NCBI GenBank assembly: GCA_950097015.1
Contig: CATNEN010000039.1
Coordinates: forward strand, 19,337,501 to 19,401,500
Source of the DNA: Macrostomum hystrix
Taxonomy: Eukaryota; Platyhelminthes; Macrostomidae
Direction: 5' to 3'
DNA length: 64,000 nt
The notes under the pieces were generated by a model. It saw nothing but the letters and a program-made list of their open reading frames with translations. It did no database searches and was not told the origin of the DNA. Below are positions 36,445 through 47,963 of this stretch, piece by piece. Numbering within the stretch: position 1 is the stretch's first letter; every line of letters begins with the position of its first letter. The position numbers were made by a program, and so were the translations under genes.

Positions 36445-36612
36445 TGTCCTTAGTCGGGCCAGTCGCAGCCGAAGCTATAGCGTGGTGCTTTCAAAAGCTG
36501 TGTACAGTTGGTCAGTCCCTGGACCGAGAAAGCCGCCACACCAAGCCACATTTCTATCATAGCTTGTGCTGGTACCCATTTTACTGTTGGATTAACTGAA
36601 GAACAATGCACA
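36445..36612 (-). mobile_element. SINE family B copy (partial)
   Basis: Contains TCGGGCCAGTCGCAGCCGAA, CAGTCCCTGGACCG and GCTTGTGCTGGTACCC in family order; truncated at the tRNA head and strongly diverged. Confidence 0.6.
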
Positions 36613-37335
36613 TAAATCATTTCCTAGTAATTCTAGTACTAAAAAATAAACCAATAAACAAGTAGCAAACCTGACTCAGTTCACTACCGAAATTGCGTGT
36701 AAATACGGCTAGCAAGAAGCAGCAAAACACTTCGCTCTGCTATCTGCAATGCTTAAACCTCACACAAGAAAAAGTGATCGCATCGCCCACAAGTTTTTGC
36801 CTAATGGCAAGTACGTATATTAATTTCCAGAATTTGCAAGCCATGCTGCATCTGTTCTGAACTGCAATCTTGAAATTGTAAGTAACAAACAGAAACGAAA
36901 TGTGCTTTTAGAATGTGCGTAGAATGCAAGTTGGGCCACTGTGCGAACTATCTTAGGAGCTATGCGGCTCAGCTGCAACTCAGTTGTGTCGACATTCAAT
37001 AAGCTGACGTTGCTCTAGCTGATTCCGCACCGGTCTACTTCGCCTTCGTCGCCTTCGCCGACAACTTCTGCACCGGAAGTATTAGTCGATGTTGGCCTGC
37101 AAACTCTGATAGATTGCAGAGAACTTTCTGAACTGCTGACACTGCCTTTGGCATTGGAATAATCTTCAACACTGTTTAACTATGTCCTGTTTGATAGCTT
37201 ACGAAATTTATGCCGAGTATGCGACGAGACATTCTCGGCCTTCCAATTGTTTTATTCGTGCTCTGGTTTGGCGTCCTTTATCTTCGAGGCGGAGTATCTC
37301 TGTTTCTCTTTCGTTCTTACTTCCATTACAAAGAA
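36613..37335. other. No gene recognised
   Basis: Mixed-composition DNA without a supported exon or clear repeat. Confidence 0.4.
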
Positions 37336-37700
37336 CTATAACATAAAGTTCAGATCCGATTTGCTCATCTCATGCAGTTCCTTGAGCACCATCAGCCCAG
37401 ATTGCTCGCCAGCAGACACCCACTGTGTCTTCTTTTCGTTGTGCCATTCCATGAACGTGTTGACCATCCAAGTAGCATTCTTCTTAGTAGCTTCTGACAC
37501 AGCCATCGACAACAGCCATGAGCTCTTCCTCCGACGTAAAATCGAAGCGAGGGCTTGAGGGTGTCTCCGATGTGGTTCCGTCCGCAAAAATCAAATCAAC
37601 CATTCTCGCTATATCGTCGTCAATACTGGCGAAGTCACTAATGTCTTCAGCTATTTCGTGCGCAAGCGTTGTACGAGTAATTAAATTAGTTACACAGCGG
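37336..37700 (-). pseudogene. Fragment resembling a Crypton-type tyrosine-recombinase ORF
   Basis: Minus strand reads DFTSEEELMAVVDG and then, after a one-base frameshift, SEATKKNATWMVNTFMEWHN. The K-N-A-T-W-x-V-N-x-F-x-E-W pattern is typical of the start of the DNA-binding part of Crypton-derived (DUF3504-like) proteins. It stops after about 80 residues. Its 5' side is split by the hAT MITE at 37716-38319. The identification is tentative. Confidence 0.4.
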
Positions 37701-37715
37701 CGCATCCAACTATCG

Positions 37716-38319
37716 CAGGGGTCGGCAACCTTATATACCCCGCGGGCTAAAGAGAGAATCTTAAAGACGACGGCGGGCCGCATGAAGAAAGGGAAGAGAT
37801 TAGACACATGAGAGATCAGACAGGTGAGAGATCAGACAGGTGAGAGATCAGACAGGTGAGAGATGAGACAGGGGAGAGATGAGACAGGGGAGAGATGAGA
37901 CAGGAGAGAGATGAGACAGGGGAAAGGTGAGACAGGGGAGAGATGAGACAGGGAGAGATGAGACGGGAGAGATAACACAGGAGAGAGGTGAGACAGGAGA
38001 GAGGTGAGACAGGGGAGAGATAAGACAGGGGAAAGGTGAGACAGGAGAGAGATGAGACAGGAGAGAGGTGAGACAGGGGAGAGATGAGACAGGGGAAAGG
38101 TGAGACAGGGGAGAGATGAGATAGGGAGAGATGAGACGGGAGAGATAACACAGGAGAGAGGTGAGACAGGAGAGAGGTGAGACAGGAGAAAGGTGAGACA
38201 GGGGAGAGATGAGATGAGATAGGGTGTACTGTAGAGTAGGTGTTAGGAGGAGCTAAGGGCCAGATTTGGGAGCTTCGAGGGCCGCATCTGGCCCGCGGGC
38301 CGGAGGTTGCCGACCCCTG
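37716..38319. mobile_element. hAT-type MITE with perfect 8-bp target duplication
   Basis: Ends CAGGGGTCGGCAACC (37716) and GGTTGCCGACCCCTG (38319) are typical hAT termini, with GCGGGCCGCATG-type subterminal sequence. The 8-bp flanks AACTATCG (37708-37715 and 38320-38327) are identical. No transposase inside; most of the interior is an 18-bp tandem array. Confidence 0.92.
37800..38215. repeat. 18-bp minisatellite inside the hAT MITE, about 22 units
   Basis: Unit GAGAGATGAGACAGGGGA with variants (AGGTGAGACAGG, GATAACACAGGA). Higher-order duplication is visible: 37940-38010 resembles 38115-38185. Confidence 0.9.
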
Positions 38320-38354
38320 AACTATCGCTATCGCATCCAACTCGGGACTGTTCC

Positions 38355-38475
38355 GTTTCGATCAGAAACGGAATAGATCATAGACCATTTCGATCATAGA
38401 CTGTTCAGCTATAGTTATTTTTTTCCACAAGACCGAGCCAAGTTGGGGAAGAAGTACTATCTCTCCCGTTTATTC
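38355..38475 (-). repeat. Inverted copy of the repeat at 31680-31795
   Basis: Includes TTTTTTTCCACAAGACCGAG, CCAAGTTGGGGAAGAAGTAC and TCTCTCCCGTTTATTCA. Confidence 0.75.
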
Positions 38476-40340
38476 ACATCTCTTGCCAAGGGAAAGTAAT
38501 GTGTAGGCGCGGCAAATAGTATGGAATTGCATTGTTAATTGCCTGCCATGACAAACAATTCTCATAATTCCAGTCGCAATACTTACTTCTGCCACCCTTT
38601 TCAAAATGCACAGCTTATGCTGAGTATGATGTGGGTTGTAGTTCGAATGCATTCCCTATAATGCAAGGCCATTTAATGCCCTGGCCTCATCAATAAACTT
38701 TCCAAAACGTCAAAAACAAAAATGCAACATATTTCTCAAAGCCACAATGCCACACGTCTTAAAGTTTAGAAGCCTTTCTTTTTACGTTGATGGGGTATAA
38801 AAACAATGAGGGAAACGACACCAGCAGTGCCAGAAAGTGAGAGCGTCATCAAACAGGCTACTTCTCTCGAGAGTGAAATACTAGCCTTCGCACGCGGCCT
38901 TCGGCCTTCCATGAGTCGTAGCAGTAAAACGCACTGCAATCGGAGCATCTTCCATGACGTTGAGCAGGTAGAGAATGTACACAGTTCTTGACACAGTTTA
39001 TATTGTATAGAATGCCTGATACGAGAGGGAAATAATTTGACTTTCTTGCAGACTGTCCGGTACAGACTTGCCTGCAATTGCTTATATATTCTACTAAGTA
39101 CTAAGTGGCGAAGTTGCGAAGTCAGACGGACTTTATGACCTGTGGCGAGGTGCAGGGTCTTGTGGCACTTCATCAAAGACTTGCAAGCGTCGCTGGTGTC
39201 GACAGAGCTGGTAGACGACCGCTCAAGTGGCAATAAAACAGTCCAATGCATGGTAAACAAGAGTCACGCGAGCCCTAGGAGTCTTGGGATTAGACTTAAG
39301 TCGCAATAAAGTTCTTTACTATGTTTTACAAGCTTTTTGTTCATGTACAGCTAGCTGTATTATAATAAACATTGCTTTTAGAAAAGCAGACATTGGACAG
39401 TTAAGTGCCACATGGTACGAGGTAATCACAAACTTCACAAACGAAGCGGTGATAATTGATAATGAAGCAGTGTGATATCTGTAATCCTGATTCCTTACCT
39501 CCCTGACTCACTCTTCCCTCCAACCGACTGACCTTGCAACCCTTACATCACAGGTTAATTTCAGTGGCACTTATTATTACCAAGTCCGGGTTCCTGAAAC
39601 AGCAACGCATCTCCAGTTACATGCATCTCCTTCTTTTTCTTATTATTTTTGCATTTAAAATTCTCTAAAATTTCTTCGACCAGCGAACATGCTCTAATCG
39701 TAAACAAACAAATATTAATCTATTTCTACGAGCGTAGTTATCTGTACATTGTGTGGGCTCTCCTGTTTTTATAAGAAATTTGTCGAGAAGATTTGGACTG
39801 TCAACTGGGCAGTAACCTGGGCAGTCAACCCTTTAAAATCTCTCTGAGCATAGGAAACCTCGCTCAGGCATCCCATTCCCAATCCTAATGGGAAAAAGAA
39901 AGGGCGCAGAAAAAGGGGTGAAGGAGTGGGGTGGGTGTGCTGGGGCAGAAGGGTCAGGGTGGCAGCGGCGCAGCGCAACAGTCCAAAGCTGAGGGGAGTG
40001 GACAGTGAACACTGTACAAGGACGAGAATGCCAAGGTCCTTGGGTTAGTTGTTGGCTACTGGGGGAGTAACTGCTGCTGAGCTGATCAATTTAGAGCGAT
40101 GAGATGAGGTGATAAGGCGACCCATCTGTCGATTGCACGGATAACACTAGCGAAAGCAGTGACATCTGGAAACTGACAATCATGATTGAGAATGCTTGAG
40201 AAATACGATTTGTGGACAATGAAAAGCTTCCTGCTAATTTGTTCGTTCAATCTCGGGATAGGAAAATGTCCGTATTTGTGAACACTTGTAAAATTGAAAT
40301 GCTGAGTATTGGAAATACATTGCGGTAAAATCTCGGCGGG
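38476..40340. other. No gene established
   Basis: A 164-codon minus-strand frame at 39260-38766 has scattered cysteines and a possible donor (CCACAGGTCAT) but no start, family motif or phase-consistent partner exon. The rest is AT-rich. Confidence 0.35.
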
Positions 40341-40344
40341 AAAA

Positions 40345-40690
40345 TCTCCACAGGAAAAACTCGGCAGGAAATTTTGGCGGGAAAAACTCGGCGGGCAAGA
40401 CTCCACGGGAAATTCCTTTGTGGGAAAATCGCTCTGCGGGTAAAACTCGGCGGGCAAACCGGGGCAAGTCTCCACGGGAATGGGAAAATCGCTCTGCGGG
40501 TAAAACTCGGCGGGCAAACCGGGGCAAGTCTCCACGGGAATGGGAAAATCGATCTGCGGGTAAAACTCGGCGGGCAAACCGGGGCAAGTCTCCACGGGAA
40601 TGGGAAAATCGCTCTGCGGGTAAAACTCGGCGGGAAAATCTCGAGGGGAAATCCGTTCGCGGGAAAATCGCTCTGCGGGCAAAACTCGCA
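40345..40690. repeat. 60-bp minisatellite, about 4 full units
   Basis: Unit built from GGGAAAATCGCTCTGCGGGT, AAAACTCGGCGGGCAAACCG and GGGCAAGTCTCCACGGGAAT. Units are almost identical; shorter GGCGGGAAAA-type derivatives flank them. Confidence 0.9.
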
Positions 40691-40925
40691 AGTAATATCC
40701 TTGTGTATTAAGAGCATACATCAAAATATGCTTTTCAGAGTATTAGTTTCTATAAGTGTAGCTCAGCTAAGCTGAGATGCCCTTCGCTGCCAGAATCGCA
40801 TGCATTTTAGTTCCCTTAGTTTCTAAGAGTTACTGCATGAACTGACAGCAATTAGTTATATTAAATGTGTTTTATGTTCTTTCAGCAGAATTCAGTGCTG
40901 CCTCTTATTTTCCATGTATATAATT

Positions 40926-41312
40926 ATTTTCTGTTCCCTTTGGCTGTCCCTTTCGCTATTTTCTTCACATATAGTTTTCTTTGTACCGAACGGCTTTTGT
41001 ATATACACTGTAAAATATATCGTATCACCGTATTGTGTCATTGACAGGATTTAGATTAAATCTTATGACTTGACCTAATATACAGAGGGACGCAGAATGA
41101 ATCTTTTGCTCAAAGCCTTACATGCGGTTTCCACTAGCATTAAAGTCACATAGTCCACGATATTACTTTCAGAGGGGGGCGAAAACGAGTTCGTCTATGG
41201 CAGTCACGAGCCAATAGGAAGGAACGGGGGGAACGGGATGTTAAAAGTGAAGATCGAGCGAAACAAAAATAACCGGCTCAGATTGGCACTCCATTCTATT
41301 CTTTCCTCCATG
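40926..41312 (+). mobile_element. 587-bp MITE family, left-truncated copy
   Basis: Matches 48155-48550 closely from TATTTTCTGTTCCCTTTGGC to CTTTCCTCCATG. The left inverted repeat is absent. Confidence 0.85.
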
Positions 41313-41499
41313 GTTCAAACCCACAGTGGCAGCTCTCTCCATTAATTTCTGTCTATGGGCAGAACCAATTTATGAAAATTAAAATGAAAATGAAATGTGT
41401 CTTTTTCTTGAAAGTGATAATGAAAATGAGTCAAAGAAAATGTGAATTAAACTTGCTAAAAATATTGACCAAACTTTAGTTTAGCCCATAGATATGTCT

Positions 41500-42440
41500 T
41501 CCGCACCCCATAGAGATTTTTTCGCAAGTTTAATTGAAATTTTCCCTGACTGCTACTGGACAAAAAATAGTACAGCTTTTGTCAGGCTATCTAAGCCTAT
41601 GGGCATTCAAACTCAGCCAGCCCATCTTGTCACTGCGGGTTTTTTACTGAAGCTGCTAATTTTTACCATAGACATGCATTTTAAGACCATGCTATCTCAG
41701 CTTGGGACGAGCAATCTCAGCCAACCTATAATTTCTATGCTATTCTGTCTATAGTTTTGTCTTAAACTGTAATCTTAAATGTATACAGGGCTCCACCCAG
41801 AGCTCTGGCTATTGTCTTAAAGGAGACCGGTGGCATGTCTGGAAGCTGAGCAGCGAGATTAGTCTGCAATGCTTTCAGTGTCGCCATCGGATTTTCATTT
41901 AAGAGGCCGATGAGCATCTCGTCGTCCAGCTTGCAAGAGCCGATCTTCCGGCCTCCGCGCTGAAGAGCATCAATCCGACCTGTAGCTTCAAAAGTGGCAA
42001 TGATGTGGCGAGCGGTTTTCAATTTGATGCCAAGAATTGTAGCGGCTAGACCAATATCCTGTCCTTCCGTCCACGCGGAGATCAAGCGTCTTCTATCAAC
42101 GTTGCTGGTTGCCCTCATTTTGGCGGAACAGCTTCAAATGTTAACAAAACTATAGACAGAATAACATAGAACTTATATGTTGGCTGAGATTGCTCGTCCC
42201 AAGCTGAGATAGCATGGTCTTAAAATGCATGCATATGGTAAAAATTAGCAGCTTCAGTAAAAAAACCGCAGTGACAAGATGGGCTGGCTGAGTTTGAATA
42301 CTCATTCGCTGAGATAGCCTGACAAAAGCTATAGTAATTTGCCACAAGGATGAGTGGCCCATCCAGTAAATATCCATGCGTGTGAACCAAACTGATGCTT
42401 GCGTGCCTTGTTGCTATTGAAGTTGGTTTGAGCAGGTTTG
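41500..42440 (-). mobile_element. Deleted IS630/Tc1-type transposon with about 195-bp inverted repeats
   Basis: 41563-41759 and 42144-42338 are long inverted repeats (GCTTTTGTCAGGCTATCT, TCAGCCAGCCCATCTTGTCA, CTCAGCTTGGGACGAGCAAT, CTATTCTGTCTATAG). Between them is a short gene for the transposase HTH domain only. Outer borders are approximate; I found no sure TA duplication. Confidence 0.75.
41762..42118 (-). CDS. Stand-alone transposase HTH (DNA-binding) protein, 118 residues
   Basis: Complete frame from ATG (42118) to a stop (41762). It aligns with the N-terminus of the intact transposase at 53616: RRLISAWTEGQDIGLAATIL with IK.KTARHIIATFEATGRID forms the first HTH, QRGGRKI is the linker, and KLDDEMLIGLLNENPMATL with FKTIARALGG the second HTH. 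It ends just after the second helix-turn-helix, where the DDE domain would start. It could bind transposon ends without cutting and so act as a repressor, as truncated P-element proteins do; that role is inference. No coding damage is visible. Confidence 0.75.
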   Translation of the reverse strand: MRATSNVDRRRLISAWTEGQDIGLAATILGIKLKTARHIIATFEATGRIDALQRGGRKIGSCKLDDEMLIGLLNENPMATLKALQTNLAAQLPDMPPVSFKTIARALGGALYTFKITV

Positions 42441-43425
42441 GCCATAGACAACTAGGTCTTAGTCAATAATTGGGCTATTGGAGCGATTCTACTCATAGAA
42501 ATATAGGGAAGTTACTTTGTGACACGCTTAAGAGTACAGACAATAAATATGCCTGTAGCCTAGAGGGACTTGCTAACGTTTCTACAATCCGTCAAACACT
42601 AGCGGAATGAATGAGCTTTGTTCCTGTAATAACTAAGGCCGAGGCTATTTTTAGTGCGCAGACAAAACTCTCATTTTTACTGCCACGCTGAGCGCGCGTC
42701 AATATATTATTTGCTAGAACTGGGGTGGCGACACCCACCCGCTCCGCAACCAATCAAACGACCCAGGTGTACACCTGGGCCTGGCTCACGTGCGTACGCA
42801 CACTACAGTTCTCAATAGTCCTATGAGCGTTTAATTGACAAAACTCAACATGTTTCTGAAATCCAAGAAGGCGTGGGTGCTTGCCGTATGTAACACACTA
42901 AAAGTGGGGAACGAACCTCGCGCTGGCAGACCGAGACCGGTTTCTGGCTTGTTTGCCTTAGTCAGTCAGCCATAGCAACACGCAGTCCTCTCCCACCACT
43001 CTTAGTGTGCACAGAAGTCTCTTTTAACCTTGCAATTTTTGGCGATACTTTTTTATTGTTATGTGAGAGTTTTGCAGCCAATACCGTTGTCAGTAGTCTG
43101 AATTGTATCTCTCACACCGTATATACTTGTAAGACCGTGCTCTGCCTCAAACTGATGACAAAAGACTCACTCACACTGCCATCAAGCGAGACCAAATGAC
43201 ATCATCACTGTTGTAATAAAAATTTATTGACCAATCGTTTGAACAATACAATAATACAATACAATAAGTACAATGTCCACCGACCACAAGTGGCCTGAAA
43301 TGGGGCATTGTCAAAAAACACGTCTGGCCGCACAGTCTCTGATGAAGGCGGCGCCATTAGCCTGAACAACAAATGTATAAAATAAAATATTAGTACTTCG
43401 ATCGAGCGAACGAGTCATAAAATGA
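42441..43425. other. No gene recognised
   Basis: Non-coding; ends at the left border of the duplicated 2.8-kb block. Confidence 0.45.
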
Positions 43426-43725
43426 CATTTCGTTGCTATCGTGTGTTTTGGTATATAAGGTCCGAACGAGTTTAATTCCAATGGACTGTGTTGCAGTTTA
43501 TTTTATTTTAGTCGAGGATGCAGAATCATTGAATGTTTTCTAGTTTATCCGTTAAGAACCATTAAGAACAGATCATTTAATTGTAATCATAGAAGCTTTG
43601 AATAGAATTTTTAGGCAAAAATTAACAGAACTACAAATAAGTTTTTGAATAAAACATGAATGAAATTGTTGAGATTTCGTTAGATTCATTAGCAGATCCT
43701 TGGTATTTGCAGGAATCATATGTAC

Positions 43726-46047
43726 CTGTTGTGCCTAGATGACGTCGTCAGGCCATACCACATTATGCAGTTCAGGTAAACGACAATGAAAACCGATATA
43801 GTTATCATTATGCAGATTAGCAGCTTGTCTTGAACTAAGACTGGTGTCAATAATGAGGCGATGAAGGTAAATGCGATTAATTACATATGTCAGTAGAAAG
43901 ACCACAGTGTATTTCAAATACCAAATTTTTAATTTGTCTGTATCTCCCAAAATATTTAACCGATCGCCATGAAAATCCAAAATTCGGGCTAATTCGGGCT
44001 AAACTTTCCGCTCTATCCGATGAAACAACTTCCAGAATCACAAAAGCAGCGTCGTGCAGATATTCAACTATTCTCATCGGGATGTCTAGTTTTTTTATCG
44101 CATTGCCAGGCAACTGGTCTGGTGGCGAAAACCACCAATAACACAATAACAGGCAAACATTTTCTGCTCTCAAAATTTCATCATGAAGTCATACCGGCTA
44201 TTAGTGTTGACAATATGTATTGATTATATTAGTAGTTCATAATTTTTTTAAACCAAAATGGATTCGCCAAAGAGGTTTATACAGTCCAATATTAGTTGTC
44301 CTTGTCACACAGGTTGTTCGATAATCATCGTTGAATATCTCGACGATGATGACGTCGGACGGACTTTGAAAGTTAGTTTATCGTATAGGGCGGAAAATTT
44401 TTATTCAGATGGTGGACTTTCACGAAATCGGTCATTCGGTTTGGGAGCGATCGTGAAATAGCAATGGGTACTTGAAATACCCCCTTTCTACTTTTTAATC
44501 ATGCACATGATCGCACCAAAACTTACATGAATATCCCCAGCCTGAGTTAGTCATAAAATCCTGATCGTCACTTTGCTTACTGCCAAATTTAATCCACGAA
44601 CGCAGGAACATGTACGCGTGCACTGAACCAGTCGATTAGGTAGGCTTAGTTATATATACTCTGTGTATAAGTAATCAAGGACGCAGGTTGATAAACTTAC
44701 CTCGACTGTTGCATGGTAAGTCATTTATGCCAAATTTTGCCGGACACCGATAAATCCATAGCGTCAGAGGATGCTTGTTTTTCTGAAGCAGGATGCTAGA
44801 AACGTTCAGCCCGCGACTCCGGTTGTTAGCACCCACTAGTTGTTGCACCTGATTAATTTCGCTCGCGTTTGTGAGGAATTCAATCTCGGACTCGGACTCC
44901 ATAAACGAATTCATGTTCACGTAGGATCGATGCAAAAATCTGGCACTGATGTGGCTTTTTGATGCGGCAGAGGACGCCTGCCCAGCTGATGAAGCTAAGC
45001 ACAACATGCGGGTGTTCAGTTGCACCAGCAGCTGCATGCCGTTCGGTCGCTCCATATATTGATCCAATAGATCTTTCACCTTCTGCCAGTCTGGACTTGG
45101 AGGCTAATTTTAAATTACAGAGGATAAATAATTACTTAAAAGCTATCCTTCAAGTTAAATAAGAGCAACCCGGTGATAGATGCTCACTTACCGGACCTGT
45201 CAGCAGCGATTGATGTTCGTCGAACCTGAAAATGTTTATCATCATTGCTGTAACGGTAGAAAGATCACAGGGCTATTTCAAATTCACACACTTTTCTTTT
45301 TCCTGTATCTACTAAAATATTTAACCAATCGCCATGATGATCCAGAACACGGGCTAAAACTCTCCGCTCTATTCGATGAAACAATTTCTAGAGTTATGAA
45401 ACATCGACATCGTCGAGATATTCAGCGATTCTCGTCGGTGTGTCCAGTGGCAAGAAACACCAATATAGGCATAATTTCTTAGCTTACAAAATTTCATAAT
45501 GTAACCATGTCGGATATCTTTTTTATAGGATTAGGCAGAGCAATGTCTGTTGTCCTTGTCACCAGGGTCTCCGACAAGAATCGCAGAATTTCTCCCGGAT
45601 GCTGACTTCGGACGGCTTTCAAAGTTAGTTCATCGTATAGGGTGGAAAACGGATTGACCATTAATGTGGCCTGTGCATGGTCAATCCATGGCATCAAAGA
45701 AACAATAAAACAATAAAACAAGAAGTAAGCCACCTTATGAACAGTATCTTGCCAAGGGAGTCAATGACGGCCTCCACGTAACAAAAACCAGTCTTGTCGA
45801 GCCACATCTCCTTCAGTCTCTCCTTACTAGGTCGGTGATGGAGACTGTCGTCCCACAGGCTTTTGGCAGTTTTATCCATCAACGAATGCCATTCGTTGAA
45901 GCGGCAGTCCGAATTCAACTGCTGCTTCTCCGAGTTGCAATTGAATAAGGCTTTATGGCAATCGCTGTGTACCTGACTGCCGCATAGAAGCGGTGCCACC
46001 AGCACTGCGACCACTGCTATAAGATAACTGCTATTCCGTTGTGACAT
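43726..46047 (-). CDS. Putative type I membrane protein, duplicate A
   Basis: Four phase-consistent exons on the minus strand: 46047-45734, 45225-45192, 45103-44701, 43840-43726 (about 288 residues, then either read-through to a stop within four codons or a further short exon). Signal peptide (YLIAVVAVLVAPLLCGS), an extracellular part of about 220 residues with several Cys (SDCHKALFNC, DCRF, GFCYVE, YRCPAKF, LPCNSR), and one membrane helix in exon 4 (LLICIMITISVFIVVYLNCI). I do not recognise the family. A membrane-anchored surface protein is the only safe statement. The ATG at 46047 is chosen because it gives the best signal peptide. It differs from duplicate B mainly in codons read from 45815-45890. 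Confidence 0.6.
45815..45890 (-). other. Hypervariable coding patch (copy A)
   Basis: Aligned by eye with 51001-51070 of copy B: 17 differences in 73 bp without indels, changing most of about 20 residues, whereas flanking coding DNA differs at only a few sites. Confidence 0.8.
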
Positions 46048-46212
46048 CTCTAGTTGCAAAGAATTTAAGTCAATTTAAGACACATGTGCTTAGTTTATTA
46101 GTTTTTTAGAATAACAAGTATTTTGGCAGACACCATCAGCTATAGCTCGTATTCCTGTGCAATTTTTTCCAGTCGATGATGGATCTGGACATAGACAAAA
46201 CAGTCGAAAGTC

Positions 46213-46640
46213 TTAAAGCTAGGGACAACTAAGAGGGTTTTAGTCACAGATTCTATATTACCTAGATTGTTCACTCCAAGAGAAATCGTTCGTTCATCGA
46301 AAACCCAGTGTTTTTGCCACAGACGCGAGTTAAATACTGCCGCATTAATATATATTTTTAGTAAACTATGTTATTTGCCTTTAACGCTATGCGAGCCAAT
46401 ATTGAGAAATTACTTTTAATTGGAGAAAACGCGAGTAACAAATTTCTGAGCCGAATATTTATTGAATGCGCGGAACAATAAAACAAATAAAGATAACATG
46501 GTGATTAAACAAGCAAGTATGACAGGCAAGCATGACAGATAAGCATGACAAGCAAACACAGTATTCAAGAAAGCGTGTCAAATAAGTAAAATAATGAAGC
46601 ACAGTGAGTACCCTAACCATGCATCATGTCACAACTTCTT
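46213..46640. other. No gene recognised
   Basis: Spacer between duplicate A and the P-element fragment; AT-rich, with short AAGCATGACA repeats at 46515-46550. Confidence 0.4.
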
Positions 46641-46667
46641 GAGCTTGCGGTTAGCAATAGCGCGATC

Positions 46668-47386
46668 TCATTCCTTCCGCACAGTCTCCATCTTCTCTCG
46701 GCACCACTGATGCAATCGCATGTGCACAAAAAGCCTTGCCGCTTGTGCATTGCTTTCGGCTCGATGTTCGATACAAAATGGAAGCTGCAAGCTACAAATG
46801 GAAGCTACAAAATCGCTCAAATCTGCCGAGGATTCTTGCCCCAATGGCATCAGCAGCTGCTGCTGTTGACATTTCTCGACGAAAAATCTCCTCTATCTTG
46901 CAGAATATCGCAACACACGCGCTCGACGGCTGAGTAAGGCCGTATCGAGAGTCTTCAAAGTTTTTGTGGGTGAAGATTCGAGCAGGTGACTCGTCTGTTA
47001 CCAACTGATCCTTACAGCTATCGCATGCAAAAATTTGCAGCTTCCGAAAAATCCATCCTCCGATGTAAGGGATTACTTCAGTAGCCTCCACATTGTCGAA
47101 TGCAATTTCTGTTGCAACGTCTCCATCTGCAGAAACTGCCCGATTCTGCTGGGGCTGCTCTGCATGCAGCTGAAGTTGATGCAGCCGTGACCTTCTCACG
47201 TAAGTCACGAATCTCAACTGCCATGGCATCACCATCGTCCTCACAGTTTGTGCCATTCGCAAGCTTGCGTTCCATTTTGCCAGCACTGATGGATCGAAGT
47301 GCACCGAGAAACGCATGCAGTTCCGGCTTCTCGTTGAAGCCATTGCGGCCTCTCACCATGGAGAAAAAACTCTGCAGCAGAAACAA
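46668..47386 (-). pseudogene. P-element (THAP9-like) transposase C-terminal fragment
   Basis: Minus strand: SFFSMVRGRNGFNEKPELHA is the family's conserved FFS.VR.RGG block, followed after a frameshift near 47110 by PYIGGWIFRKLQIFACDSC, GLTQPSSACVAIFCKIEEIF and, in another frame, RLFVHMRLHQWCREKM. This is the end of the transposase, with at least two frame changes that could be lost introns or decay. It is unrelated in detail to the THAP element at 34.5 kb, whose C-terminal part reads differently. Confidence 0.7.
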
Positions 47387-47594
47387 GAAGGCATTAACAC
47401 CATATGTAACAACTGAAAAGCATTTTCAGGCAGATACTCACCTCAACATGATCCTGGGAAAGGCGTCGAAGGCACAAATATGGTCTTACTTTTGGCGATA
47501 GACAACTTGAAAATCGTCTTGAAACGCTTGGATTTTGCCACTGTGGATTAAATCGAGTGCTCGAAGGATCAAATGGTCTGCAAAAAGCTATATT

Positions 47595-47715
47595 TTCCAT
47601 TTATTTCGGCTCCCGAGGGTGGAAGGCTCGAGGCGCAAATTTAGTGGCCGAGGCGAAGCCGAGGTCAATGAATGTCGCGCCGAGTGCCTTTCCACCCTAG
47701 ACAGCCGAAAGAAAT
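47595..47715. mobile_element. Palindromic MITE-like element with GGCCGAGGCGAAGCC core
   Basis: Arms AGGGTGGAAGGC and GCCTTTCCACCCT flank TCGAGGCGC / GCGCCGAG and the core GGCCGAGGCGAAGCCGAGG (47643-47661). A near copy is at 51440-51545. Confidence 0.7.
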
Positions 47716-47963
47716 AGGAAATATGGTATGCATTCCCACTTGCCCGCCAACTTTGATTGCTCTGTGTCTCTGACTCTGACTCTCTCTTTCTCTCTCGCAC
47801 TCGGTCCATAGTCTATGGTAATAAGCAGACCTGTTTGAAGAGGAAGCGTCTGTGGTAAAAAGTGTACACGAGGCGTGTAAGGCTGAAAAGGCTGTTTTGG
47901 CTGGAAATAAAACTTGATACTTGCTGAGCTATGGCTTGCTCTCGATCTTAACTGAGGCTGAAC

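Larger units (their letters stand above)
43426..46212. repeat. Segmental duplication, copy A (2.8 kb)
   Basis: Nearly identical to 48612-51393 in the same orientation, from CATTTCGTTGCTATCGTGTG to CAGACAAAACAGTCGAAAGTC-type sequence at the right edge. It spans an entire small membrane-protein gene. Each copy also contains an internal pair of about 200-bp intronic repeats (43905-44105 with 45285-45445; 44270-44420 with 45540-45640). Confidence 0.95.

Noticed and set aside
38766-39260. 164-codon minus-strand frame with several cysteines
   Set aside because: No start, no recognisable family and no phase-consistent neighbouring exon; left as unproven.
40086-40775. Overlapping frames of 117-212 codons
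   Set aside because: They read through the 60-bp minisatellite in several frames at once.
43735-43980. 81-codon minus-strand frame as the last exon of the duplicated gene
   Set aside because: Its phase does not fit the preceding exon; the phase-consistent frame gives a membrane helix instead.
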